Source of the DNA: Aureliella helgolandensis
Lineage (GTDB): Bacteria > Planctomycetota > Planctomycetia > Pirellulales > Pirellulaceae
Assembly: GCF_007752135.1 (NCBI RefSeq)
Contig: NZ_CP036298.1
Span: 7,308,501-7,372,500, forward strand
Direction: 5' to 3'
DNA: 64,000 nt
The position numbers were made by a program, and so were the translations under genes. The notes below the pieces were generated by a model. The model made no database searches. It had not been told where the DNA came from and saw only the letters and a program-made list of their open reading frames with translations. Positions 56,448 to 64,000 of this stretch are shown piece after piece (the stretch's first letter is position 1; each line of letters starts with the position of its first letter).

Positions 56448-58730
56448 ATGAATTCGCAGCAGCCTGAATTGTTCGCCACCAATATCCCGCCTTGGGAATT
56501 GGATGCATTGAGCGAGTGTCGCGCGGCGAAAATCGTGTTTGCAGAGGCGCCCTACGGCCCGCTCGATTATCGAGTGCCCGATGAGCTGCTGGAGGAAGTG
56601 CGACCGGGAGTTCGGGTCAAAGTCCCCCTGGGGCGTGGAAATCGAGTGATGTTAGGCTACTGCATCGCCGTTTCCATGGTCAAACAAGCTCCCGATGCGC
56701 TGAAATCGGTGCTGGAAGTCCTCGACGTCGAGCCGCTGTGCACTCCCCGCCTGCTGGAACTTTTCCAATGGATGAGTCGCTATTACATTGCGCCACTGGG
56801 CCAAGTTTTTGAGGCGGCCATTCCGGCAGGAGTTCGGGCGGCCGCCGGCTCGCGGCAGCGCGTCATGCTCTATCCCGGCGAGCTGGCTGCGGATCCGCAA
56901 CGCATCGCCCAATTGTCCGACAAGCAACAAGCCGTAATGGGGCAACTCATTCTGACCGCTGGCGGCGTCACGATCGACCAGCTTCAAAAGCTAGCCAATT
57001 GCTCAACGGGCCCCATCAACGCCTTGCGTGAATCGGGCTTCATCGACGCCCGCCAGGAACGAATCCTCAACGAATTCACCACCACGCCCGACCTCCCCCC
57101 TGCCCCACCCCTGGCGCTCAGCGCCGATCAACGGCAAGCTCTGAACCACGTTCTGGAAGCGCTCGATTCCGCCAAGCAACAGACGATTTTGCTGCATGGC
57201 GTTACGGGAAGCGGCAAAACCGAAGTCTACATGCAAGCCATCCACGAAGTCATTTCGTACGGTCGACAAGCGATCGTCTTAGTGCCGGAGATCAGCCTTA
57301 CTCCGCAAACACGCCAACGCTTCTTAGCTCGCTTCGGCAATGTGACCGTCCTGCACAGTCACATGAGTCCCGTGGAAAGGCATCACCAGTGGCGGAAGAT
57401 CTCCGCCGGGGCCAGTCCGGTAGTGATCGGTCCTCGCAGCGCGATCTTCGCTCCCCTGCCTCGGCTCGGCTTGATCGTCTTAGACGAAGAGCATGAGTCG
57501 TCGTTCAAACAAGACACGCAACCCCGTTACCACGCCCGTGACGTCGCCCTCCATCGCTCGTTCCTCGAGCAGATACCGCTGGTACTTGGCTCCGCAACTC
57601 CGAGTCTTGAGAGCTGGAAACGTGCCAAGGAAGGATCGTATCGACTGGCCAGTCTACCGCGTCGCGTGCACAACCGCCCCCTGCCACAAGTCACCACCAT
57701 TGACTTGCGGACCGAAAAGCAAGAGCCCAATCGCGGAGCGATCACACGCCCGTTGAACCAAGCGATCCAAGAAACGCTGCGCGATGATGGTCAGGTTATC
57801 CTGCTGTTAAACCGCCGGGGGTTTGCGACCAACATTCAGTGTCCGCAGTGTGGCCATGTCGTGACCTGCCCCGACTGCGACTTGCCCCTGACGCATCACC
57901 GAGACGGCAGCAAGGCCTGTTGCCACTACTGCGATTTCCAAATTCCGACGCCTCCCGGTTGCCCGAAGTGCAATTTTCAGGGAGTGCGTTTCACGGGATT
58001 GGGCACGCAACGGTTGGAGATTGAAGTAGCACAGCGGTATCCTGGAACCAGAATCGCCAGGATGGACAGTGACACGATGCGCAAGCCAGGAAGTCACGAG
58101 CGGACCCTGACCGACTTTCGGGACGGCAAGATTCGCATCCTCTTAGGCACTCAAATGATCGCCAAAGGATTGGACTTCCCCAACGTTCTATTGGTCGGAG
58201 TCATCAACGCGGACACCGCCCTGCACTTCCCCGATTTTCGCGCGAGTGAGAAGACCTTTCAAATCGTGACTCAAGTCGCCGGTCGCACGGGACGAGGCGA
58301 GAAGGCGGGACACGTGCTCGTGCAGACCTACTCCCCCGATCATCCCGCCATCGTGGCCGCCGCCAAACACGACTTCATCAGCTTTGCCAACACCGAACTG
58401 CAGCAGCGAGCCCAGTTTGGCTATCCGCCTCATGGACATTTAGCGCGTGTCATTATGCGTGGCCCGGACTTGACCGAAACCGAGGGATTTGCCGAGTCGG
58501 TTGTTCGCAAGCTGACGGCCACTCGCGAGCTGCAGGGCATCGACTGTCGCATCCTCGGTCCCGCGCCGCCCCCGCTCTCGAGATTGCGGGGCAATTACCG
58601 CTTCCATGCCCTGCTACAAACCACGGAGGCCGAACCGCTCAATCGCCTTTTGGTAAAAACGATTCCCGACATCAAACCACCCAAAGACATTCAATACGTG
58701 ATCGACATTGACCCATTAGATACCCTTTGA
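56448..58730 (+). CDS. priA: Primosomal protein N' (replication restart helicase)
   Basis: 760 residues, family-typical. PriA recognises stalled forks and loads the replicative helicase. N-terminal 3'-end-binding domain: VFAEAPYGPLDYRVPDELLE with RPGVRVKVPLGRGNR. Walker A: LLHGVTGSGKTEVYMQAI (about 249-266). Helicase motif II is D-E-E-H in LIVLDEEHESSFKQ. Zinc-binding insert: CPQCGHVVTCPDCDLPL, CCHYCDFQ and CPKCNFQG (eight Cys in four CxxC-type pairs). Later motifs: LLGTQMIAKGLDFPNV and QVAGRTGRGEKAGHVLVQTY. The start ATG at 56448 has no strong Shine-Dalgarno. It is complete, without frame breaks. Confidence 0.96.
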   Translation: MNSQQPELFATNIPPWELDALSECRAAKIVFAEAPYGPLDYRVPDELLEEVRPGVRVKVPLGRGNRVMLGYCIAVSMVKQAPDALKSVLEVLDVEPLCTPRLLELFQWMSRYYIAPLGQVFEAAIPAGVRAAAGSRQRVMLYPGELAADPQRIAQLSDKQQAVMGQLILTAGGVTIDQLQKLANCSTGPINALRESGFIDARQERILNEFTTTPDLPPAPPLALSADQRQALNHVLEALDSAKQQTILLHGVTGSGKTEVYMQAIHEVISYGRQAIVLVPEISLTPQTRQRFLARFGNVTVLHSHMSPVERHHQWRKISAGASPVVIGPRSAIFAPLPRLGLIVLDEEHESSFKQDTQPRYHARDVALHRSFLEQIPLVLGSATPSLESWKRAKEGSYRLASLPRRVHNRPLPQVTTIDLRTEKQEPNRGAITRPLNQAIQETLRDDGQVILLLNRRGFATNIQCPQCGHVVTCPDCDLPLTHHRDGSKACCHYCDFQIPTPPGCPKCNFQGVRFTGLGTQRLEIEVAQRYPGTRIARMDSDTMRKPGSHERTLTDFRDGKIRILLGTQMIAKGLDFPNVLLVGVINADTALHFPDFRASEKTFQIVTQVAGRTGRGEKAGHVLVQTYSPDHPAIVAAAKHDFISFANTELQQRAQFGYPPHGHLARVIMRGPDLTETEGFAESVVRKLTATRELQGIDCRILGPAPPPLSRLRGNYRFHALLQTTEAEPLNRLLVKTIPDIKPPKDIQYVIDIDPLDTL

Positions 58731-58782
58731 CTTGTCTGGCCCGGCACGGCACGGCGGCCCCCAATCAACTATCGAGAGGCTA

Positions 58783-59358
58783 CTATCGAGAGGCTTCGGG
58801 GCGATTTTTTGCCGGCCGGGATAGCGTCAAACCTTCCCGTGCATCGTAGCGGAGCAGAAGCGTGTGTTTGGCACCGCACGTCCGCACAATGTTGCGGAAG
58901 ACGCCGTGTTCTTCGGGCCACGGGTAAGCGTACACCAAATCGAAATCTCGCAATTCCATATCGAGCTCCCCGTAGGCATCCCGGTCGGTCACTACCGTCT
59001 TATGAAATTCGTCACCGTTGGCGAGCTGCTCATCGAAATCATCGGGAATGAATGAGCCGACGGCAAAGGTGGGTGTGGCTGCAAAGCGCTCCGCCAACTC
59101 ATCCGCCAGCGCGACCAACTCGGGCTCCACTTCGATCCCATAGGCGTCAAACCCCAGACGACTAGCCATGATGGCCACCACACCGAGCCCAGAACCCCAT
59201 TCGAGAAAAGTGTGGGTTCGCTTTCGTAGCTTCCGCAAGGAGTGATGAATCGCTTCGAAATCGGCGCTCACGTAGCCATGAAAGGCGTCGTCATCCTGCC
59301 GCTGCGACCAAATACTCTCCGCCTCATCCCACAAACGCAATAGTTCGCGAGGTTGCAT
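58783..59358 (-). CDS. Class I SAM-dependent methyltransferase-like protein
   Basis: 191 residues from the ATG at 59358; the frame is open further upstream but those residues are Cys/Arg-rich and not part of the fold. Motif I is FLEWGSGLGVVAIMASRLGF, followed by YGIEVEPELVALADELAERF (acidic end of strand 2). FDLVYAYPWPEEH fits motif post-II/IV. The substrate is not evident. A direct repeat of CTATCGAGAGGC overlaps the 3' end (58769-58795), and one copy carries the stop. It converges with priA (52 bases apart). Confidence 0.8.
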   Translation of the reverse strand: MQPRELLRLWDEAESIWSQRQDDDAFHGYVSADFEAIHHSLRKLRKRTHTFLEWGSGLGVVAIMASRLGFDAYGIEVEPELVALADELAERFAATPTFAVGSFIPDDFDEQLANGDEFHKTVVTDRDAYGELDMELRDFDLVYAYPWPEEHGVFRNIVRTCGAKHTLLLRYDAREGLTLSRPAKNRPEASR

Positions 59359-59876
59359 TTCATTGGACAATGGCTTGGCGATACAGTAAGAGCGAGGACG
59401 GGGACAGCGGCACGCGCGAGTGGACAAGCAGTGCCAGGATGAGCAGGCACCTCCTCCCCATCCGCTGCGATGAGGCAATAATTTACCACACCGCCAGGCC
59501 CCTCAGAACCGCACTTGCACCACCCAGCGTCCTCACACGGCATCCACTCACACGGCGTCCTCACACCGATGCCATCTCCCAACGCTCTTTCACCGGCGTT
59601 CTCGGCCAGCGCTGCGGATGTTCAGACAGACAAAGACGACGAGAGACCAATCGAGAGACTCGACTGGAATGCGCAGCAGCACCGTAGTATTTCTTTCCAC
59701 CGCGCGTCGCGATTTTTGGCCATCTGAATCACTCGAACGTAGTGCTCGGCGTCTGTCCTAGGTGGATTGCCAACGATCCCTCGGCACAAGACTGAAGGGC
59801 GACTTGATTGCCTCTGCAGCTAAGACTAGGATGCCTGTGCATTCTTAGCCCCATCTATAAAACATAGGTATTTCCG
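59359..59876. other. Intergenic region between divergent genes, nothing recognised
   Basis: 518 bases upstream of both the methyltransferase gene and the symporter operon. Frames up to 105 residues lack starts and family motifs. CACACGGC occurs three times at 59535-59560 as part of a short direct repetition (CTCACACGGC). No promoter pair can be named. Confidence 0.4.
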
Positions 59877-60161
59877 GTGTCCAAACCGATCACGCAAGAT
59901 ATTAACTCACGCCTGGGCATTCAACTGTTCTTGATTTATGCCGTGTTTTATCTCGGCTTTGTGCTGGTCAATGCATTTGCCGCAAGCTGGGCGGAGTGGG
60001 AGCCGATTGCCGGCTTAAACTTGGCCATTCTGTGGGGATTTTCGCTCATCGCCCTGGCTCTCATCCTGGCGTTGATCTATGGCACGGTTTGCGTCAATGC
60101 TCCGACGACGCCCCCGAGCAATGACGCCTCGCTGGCGGGTAAAGAGGAGAGCAACTCATGA
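59877..60161 (+). CDS. Small membrane subunit of a sodium/solute symporter (DUF485-like)
   Basis: 94 residues, start GTG at 59877 with AGGT seven bases upstream. Two membrane helices (LFLIYAVFYLGFVLVNAFAA, about 17-36; ILWGFSLIALALILALIYGT, about 50-69) with short ends, the pattern of the small partners that precede acetate-type sodium symporters. A DUF4212-type small subunit is the alternative reading. Its stop overlaps the start of the large symporter gene (ATGA at 60158-60161), so the two are translated together. Probably needed for activity or assembly of the large subunit. Confidence 0.85.
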   Translation: MSKPITQDINSRLGIQLFLIYAVFYLGFVLVNAFAASWAEWEPIAGLNLAILWGFSLIALALILALIYGTVCVNAPTTPPSNDASLAGKEESNS

Positions 60162-62152
60162 TCCACGAAACCTCAACTATCGCCGTTGTCATTTTCCTAG
60201 CCTTCGTGGGTGTCACCTTAGGCATTAGTTTTTATCTGGGCAGCAAAGCCAAATCGTCCGCGGGTTACTTTACTGCCCACGGACAGATCCCTTGGTTTGT
60301 GAACGGGATCGCATTCGCTGGCGACTACCTATCGGCCGCCTCGTTTCTCGGTATTTGTGGGATGATCGCCTTCTATGGGTACGATGGCTTCCTCTACTCG
60401 ATTGGCTATTTGGCGGGTTGGATCGTAGCTTTGTTCGTAATCGCCGAACCGATGAAACGGTTGGGAAAGTTTACCTTCGCAGATGCTCTAAATGCCAACT
60501 ACAACTCGCGAGGCATTCAACTTGCCGCTGGCATCAGCACGCTGGCCGTGAGCGTATTCTACCTGATACCGCAAATGGTCGGGGCTGGCGTGCTCGTCCA
60601 ACCACTTCTGGGATACCCTCACTGGGCCGGTGTTACCATCGTGGGCACCGTAGTGATCTTGATCGTAGTCACTGCAGGCATGGTGTCCACCACCTGGGTC
60701 CAGTTCCTCAAAGGCTCCTTGCTCGTACTCTTCAGCGCGATCCTAACGGTCGCGATCCTGCAGCGTGGATTTGAGGTCACCGACGGCGGTATTGATGGGT
60801 ATGAATTCACCAACCTGACGCTTCAAGCGGACAGCCCACTCGACGAACAGCTTGCTGCCTTGGGGCATCAATTGCAACCACTCGATTCCGACTGGTTGGA
60901 GACGCCCTATGTTCGCATCCAAATGAACGACCAACGCAATCTGGTTTTCCGCAAACAGAATTCCGAAGACCCTTCAGCAGTCCTACTGGCCGAATGCCAA
61001 GAGGTTCGCATAGCCTCCGATGGTCAGACTTGGATCAACGGTGAGCTGAGAACCACTGATGAGGAGGCTCCACTAGGGAGTTCTGAAGAAAGTTCTGGGG
61101 AAGAGCGCAAGCAGCCGGCGCTACACCCGGTGGGCACTGTTTCGGCATTGCCCAACGGCGAAGAATCGACCGGCCCCATTGGGCCCTTGTCGTTCTTCAA
61201 AGTGCTGAGCAAGAGCCAAGTCGTCCTGTGGGGTAGCGATAAGCTAACCTCTTCCGATGGCAGCAGTAGCACTATTTATTTCCCCAAGCCAACGCCGGGT
61301 TCTCACGTGCTACGTCCCGGGGAGCACCCTAAATTTGCGGGAATACGGCAAGACGACGTGTGGCCCAAACTCAACTTCCTATCACTCATGCTGGCCCTGT
61401 TTTGCGGAACAGCGTCACTTCCACACATCTTAATTCGCTACTACACGGTCAAGGATGCATCCGCAGCTCGCAAAAGCACCATTGTGGGAATTGCCACCAT
61501 CGGCTTCTTCTACATTCTGACGCTCTATCTTGGGCTGGGGGCGATGACGAGCGGCGCGATGGACGTCACCAACAGCAACATGGCCGCTCCGCTTCTTGCC
61601 CGCAGTATCAATGAGTGGCTTTTTGCAATCATCTCCGCCATTGCCTTTACCACCGTTCTGGGAACCGTAAGCGGGTTGATTCTGGCGTCTGCCGGAGCGG
61701 TGAGCCACGATCTCATGAAGAACGTAATGCGGATCGAAATGTCCGACTCGCGGCAAGTTCAAATCGCCAAGCTGGCGTCCGTTGTGGTGGGGATCATCGC
61801 TATCGTGCTGGGTATCGTCTTTGAGAAAATGAATGTGAGCTACTTGGTGGGCTGGGCGTTTAGCGTAGCAGCCTCAGCGAACCTGCCTGCCTTGGTCATG
61901 CTGCTGTTCTGGAAGCGAACGACCAGTCAGGGGATCATCGCTGGCATTTTGGTAGGCATGTCGAGCTCGCTGGCCTGGATCCTGCTCAGCTCGGATACTT
62001 TTTCACAGGTGTACAGCCTCGAGCGGCCCGAATGGCTAGCGATGCTGGTTCCGTTCAGTCAGCCTGGTATCGTCACCATCCCCCTCTCGTTTATCGTCCT
62101 GGTCATCGTTTCCCTGATGACCAGCAAGACGGGATCGGCAACACCGCAGTAG
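60158..62152 (+). CDS. Sodium:solute symporter family protein (acetate-type) with a large inserted loop
   Basis: 664 residues, longer than the 500-600 usual for the family. Thirteen or so helices. The family start is seen as FLGSKAKSSAGYFTAHGQIP-like wording and GIAFAGDYLSAASFLGICGM (about 50-70), where ligand and sodium binding residues lie. TTVLGTVSGLILASAGAVSH in the second half is the next family box. Between helices at about residue 205 and 385 lies a polar insertion of about 170 residues, starting GFEVTDGGIDGYEFTNLTLQ, with an acidic-Ser part (SSEESSGEERK) in the middle and no known motif. The substrate is probably a short organic acid such as acetate, by resemblance only. It is operonic with the small subunit upstream. 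Confidence 0.9.
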   Translation: MIHETSTIAVVIFLAFVGVTLGISFYLGSKAKSSAGYFTAHGQIPWFVNGIAFAGDYLSAASFLGICGMIAFYGYDGFLYSIGYLAGWIVALFVIAEPMKRLGKFTFADALNANYNSRGIQLAAGISTLAVSVFYLIPQMVGAGVLVQPLLGYPHWAGVTIVGTVVILIVVTAGMVSTTWVQFLKGSLLVLFSAILTVAILQRGFEVTDGGIDGYEFTNLTLQADSPLDEQLAALGHQLQPLDSDWLETPYVRIQMNDQRNLVFRKQNSEDPSAVLLAECQEVRIASDGQTWINGELRTTDEEAPLGSSEESSGEERKQPALHPVGTVSALPNGEESTGPIGPLSFFKVLSKSQVVLWGSDKLTSSDGSSSTIYFPKPTPGSHVLRPGEHPKFAGIRQDDVWPKLNFLSLMLALFCGTASLPHILIRYYTVKDASAARKSTIVGIATIGFFYILTLYLGLGAMTSGAMDVTNSNMAAPLLARSINEWLFAIISAIAFTTVLGTVSGLILASAGAVSHDLMKNVMRIEMSDSRQVQIAKLASVVVGIIAIVLGIVFEKMNVSYLVGWAFSVAASANLPALVMLLFWKRTTSQGIIAGILVGMSSSLAWILLSSDTFSQVYSLERPEWLAMLVPFSQPGIVTIPLSFIVLVIVSLMTSKTGSATPQ

Positions 62153-62193
62153 GCTATTCCCCTATGAAGCGAACGGTGCACTGTCGACCGCGT

Positions 62194-62225
62194 AGCCAGT
62201 TGCCACAAAATCGCGGCAACTGGCT
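62194..62225. terminator. Hairpin between converging symporter and PEP-CTERM genes
   Basis: Perfect 11-base arms AGCCAGTTGCC and GGCAACTGGCT around ten bases. It lies 42 bases behind the symporter stop and 18 bases behind the converging PEP-CTERM gene. There is no strong T-run on either side, so termination here is likely but not certain. Confidence 0.55.
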
Positions 62226-62242
62226 GATGCTTCTCTATTTAC

Positions 62243-63139
62243 CTACGCCGACTTATTGTGGCGAGATCGCCTACCAGAGACTAAGCCTAGGCCACTCAAA
62301 ATCGTCCAAACTGCTAGCGTTGTTGGCTCTGGAACGGAATTCAACGCTATCGGCTCAACGCTCAATTCCACAAAATCAAACGCGGTGTAGGGTTCGTTGG
62401 CTGCGTTAAAATCAACCTTTGCGTATCCGTCGAATCCGGCAACAGTTGTGGTATAGACTTTATTGAATTCCAGAACTGCATATGCTGACTGAACCAAACC
62501 GTCTTTTTTACCAGCCTGACGGGTAAGACTAACGATTGTGCTAGTGTTGTCAGCGAAGGTAACTTGCACATTGGCAGGGGTTACATCGTAGTCTCCAAAG
62601 ACCAGATTCAAGAACACATCTGTACCATCCAAGATGTCTCCCACGGCTACGCTGTAGTCGAACACAAAGCCTGGTTGATTGGGCAACGAATTTGATGGTG
62701 CATTCGGAAAGGCACCACCTGCTCCGGATGTATTACTATCCGCATTGTAAACCAGCCCCCTTGAGCTCGAGCGGTCATAACTCTGCGACAATGCAATGTC
62801 GGTGTATTGCGCCCCCGTAGAACCATTGTCAATAAAACCAGAGCCTGTCACGGAACTTCCGCTCACTTCGGCGACACTACGGTTGTCAAAATCGTCACCA
62901 TTTCCAGTTGCTAAGACCCCGTTTCTGTTGAGATCGGGGAGAAGATCTCCAGTACTCAGGACTCCACCTGTGCGATTCGCTGCCGCTCCATCGGCCCCCT
63001 GGAAGCCCGCTGCATTTCCATAACCAAAACCATCAACATCACCGATCCGAATGGCAGTAAATACCCCGGCAGCTGCGCTGCCAATGTTTGCCGCAAACGC
63101 GAGTGCTAGGCATGAATGAAACAACAAAGTATGCCGCAT
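62243..63139 (-). CDS. PEP-CTERM sorting-domain protein
   Basis: 298 residues, start ATG at 63139 with GGGGAG six bases upstream. Signal peptide MRHTLLFHSCLALAFAANIG, with cleavage near A-A-A|G. The mature protein has FTAIRIGDVDGFGYGNAAGF and DLNRNGVLATGNGDDFDNRS, an Asp/Asn-Gly-rich, calcium-loop-like stretch, and later VFLNLVFGDYDVTPANVQVT, a beta-rich domain. Sorting signal: VPEPTTL, AVWTILSGLGLV and SGRRSRHNKSA. It lies 53 kb from the exosortase gene and outside the glycan cluster. Function unknown; probably a surface or matrix protein. Confidence 0.9.
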   Translation of the reverse strand: MRHTLLFHSCLALAFAANIGSAAAGVFTAIRIGDVDGFGYGNAAGFQGADGAAANRTGGVLSTGDLLPDLNRNGVLATGNGDDFDNRSVAEVSGSSVTGSGFIDNGSTGAQYTDIALSQSYDRSSSRGLVYNADSNTSGAGGAFPNAPSNSLPNQPGFVFDYSVAVGDILDGTDVFLNLVFGDYDVTPANVQVTFADNTSTIVSLTRQAGKKDGLVQSAYAVLEFNKVYTTTVAGFDGYAKVDFNAANEPYTAFDFVELSVEPIALNSVPEPTTLAVWTILSGLGLVSGRRSRHNKSA

Positions 63140-63818
63140 AAATATCTCCCCAATTCGTACTTAGGTACTGAAACGTATGGCTATCCTCCACTGAACAAAA
63201 AATTCCATTCCTCCCCAGACTAACCCCCCTCACGAAGGATTTCAACACCCTAACTAAGCACTACCTGAGGTATTCCAGCAAATCCGCAACGACGAAACCG
63301 AACATAAAGAGGACGGGGGAACAGTAATCGCAAGACCTCCCAACTCGTGCTAGGTTACGGAGGAGCAGGTGCATGTGGCCTGGGCTGAGCGAAAAACAGT
63401 CTCGCGAGTTGACGCATAATCCCAGCTTTGTAGGCAGGTTCGAGCCCCCTCACCCCGGCCCTCTTCCCCAGAGTACTTGGGGAGAGGGAGGAAGTAATTT
63501 GTGTCGCTTCGATCCGGTAACGATGCCTAAACTGCCTATTGGGATACATGATCGTCAGCCCCCCCGGGCCGTGGCCGCCCCCTCGCTTCCAACGCGGCTT
63601 GGCGATGGATTGCGTTTCCAATCTTACCGCGAAGGCACCGTCCCCAAACACCTTGCTGCCAACCGCTTTTCGGCCACCGCAGCGCACTCGTAGCGCGGCC
63701 CCCCGGGCCGTGTTCGCCCCCACATTCAACCACGGACTATCAGTGAAGAGCGTTTTAGTTAACGCGAGAAGGCAGTTCCCCAATCACCTTGTCACGACAA
63801 CCACCCATCCTTGCTCAC
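63140..63818. repeat. Intergenic repeats: family H hairpin, family B palindromes, family D fragment
   Basis: 63140-63440 has nothing beyond the PEP-CTERM upstream region. At about 63447-63492 a CCCTCTTCCCC / GGGGAGAGGG hairpin (family H) lies after TTCGAGCCCCCTCACCCC. Family B palindromes are at 63556-63573 (degenerate) and 63690-63713. A partial family D copy occupies about 63740-63818 and ends in TTGCTCAC, directly joined to the complete copy that follows, as at 5.2 kb. Confidence 0.65.
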
Positions 63819-63934
63819 CGGGCTGTTGATTTAATCGCAATTTGAATTTTAACGCGGAGGTTGCGTCCTTAATTGACTTGTAGCGGAGGTTATCTTTCCT
63901 TGCTCACGCGGCGGGTTACTATTTCAACAGCCCG
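63819..63934. mobile_element. 116-bp element with inverted ends (family D), copy 3
   Basis: The ends CGGGCTGTTGA and TCAACAGCCCG are a perfect 11-base inverted match. The inner part (ATTTTAACGCGGAGGTTGCG, CTTTCCTTGCTCACG, GCGGGTTACTATTTCAAC) is the same as at 5250 and 8173. Compared with copy 2 the terminal pair has changed on both sides (GTTGA/TCAAC here, GTCGA/TCGAC there). No gene is seen after it to the end of the window. Confidence 0.8.
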
Positions 63935-64000
63935 TCACGTGGCGGGTTACGGGTTCGGTCAAGCCAGTGAGTGGGGGCAGATACGCATTTGTTTCACTCG

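Noticed and set aside
63430-63500. tRNA-like TTCGAGCCC segment
   Set aside because: No acceptor, D or anticodon stem fits around it; it belongs to the family H repeat.

Overview
The window looks like chromosomal DNA of a planctomycete, most likely family Pirellulaceae. Supporting signs are a DUF1552/DUF1592 pair with c-type haem motifs, a C-x-A-x-R sulfatase, large secreted proteins with an LEPR-XLL-like N-terminal motif plus dockerin-type calcium repeats and cadherin-like repeats, six exported proteins of which five end in PEP-CTERM sorting signals, and very repeat-rich intergenic DNA. No tRNA, rRNA, CRISPR array, prophage or transposase gene is visible.

Layout. 0-4.4 kb: the start of an exported protein gene, then repeats only. 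4.4-9.3 kb (minus): EpsI-like protein, Wzz/tyrosine autokinase, exosortase. 9.3-13.2 kb: a PEP-CTERM protein, an unknown membrane protein and repeats. 13.2-20.8 kb: glycan genes (two paralogous family 2 glycosyltransferases, an acetyltransferase, an acyltransferase 3, a family 4 glycosyltransferase, a GDP-mannose 6-dehydrogenase-type enzyme). 21-28 kb: a PEP-CTERM protein and the DUF1552/DUF1592 pair, which is split by 2.1 kb of repeats. 28.2-38.3 kb (minus): the second glycan block, with glycosyltransferase, acetyltransferase, Wzy-like polymerase, F420-hydrogenase-beta-like protein, sulfotransferase, flippase, pyruvyltransferase and polyprenyl-phosphate sugar transferase. 38.8-47 kb: two PEP-CTERM proteins, an HdeD-like protein, a seven-copy tandem array, an arylsulfatase and a HAD-META fusion. 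47.7-54.8 kb: two giant secreted dockerin proteins. 55-62 kb: housekeeping genes (NYN nuclease, nadD, priA, a methyltransferase, a DUF485/sodium symporter pair). 62.2-64 kb: a further PEP-CTERM protein and repeats.

How it fits together. The minus-strand genes from 38.3 to 4.4 kb form a nearly complete Wzx/Wzy-type exopolysaccharide pathway: initiation, assembly, flipping, polymerisation, length control. It also carries enzymes expected to add acidic groups (hexuronic acid, sulfate, pyruvate ketal, acetyl). The exosortase and PEP-CTERM proteins sit in and around it, the usual arrangement where exosortase substrates are released into an extracellular matrix. The dockerin/cadherin proteins, sulfatase and metallopeptidase-like protein would act at the same surface.

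The non-coding DNA is the least ordinary part. At least eight repeat families are readable by eye. Several have paired base changes that keep their hairpins intact, and some are built into composites with a fixed internal order. No mobile-element protein that could move them is encoded here.
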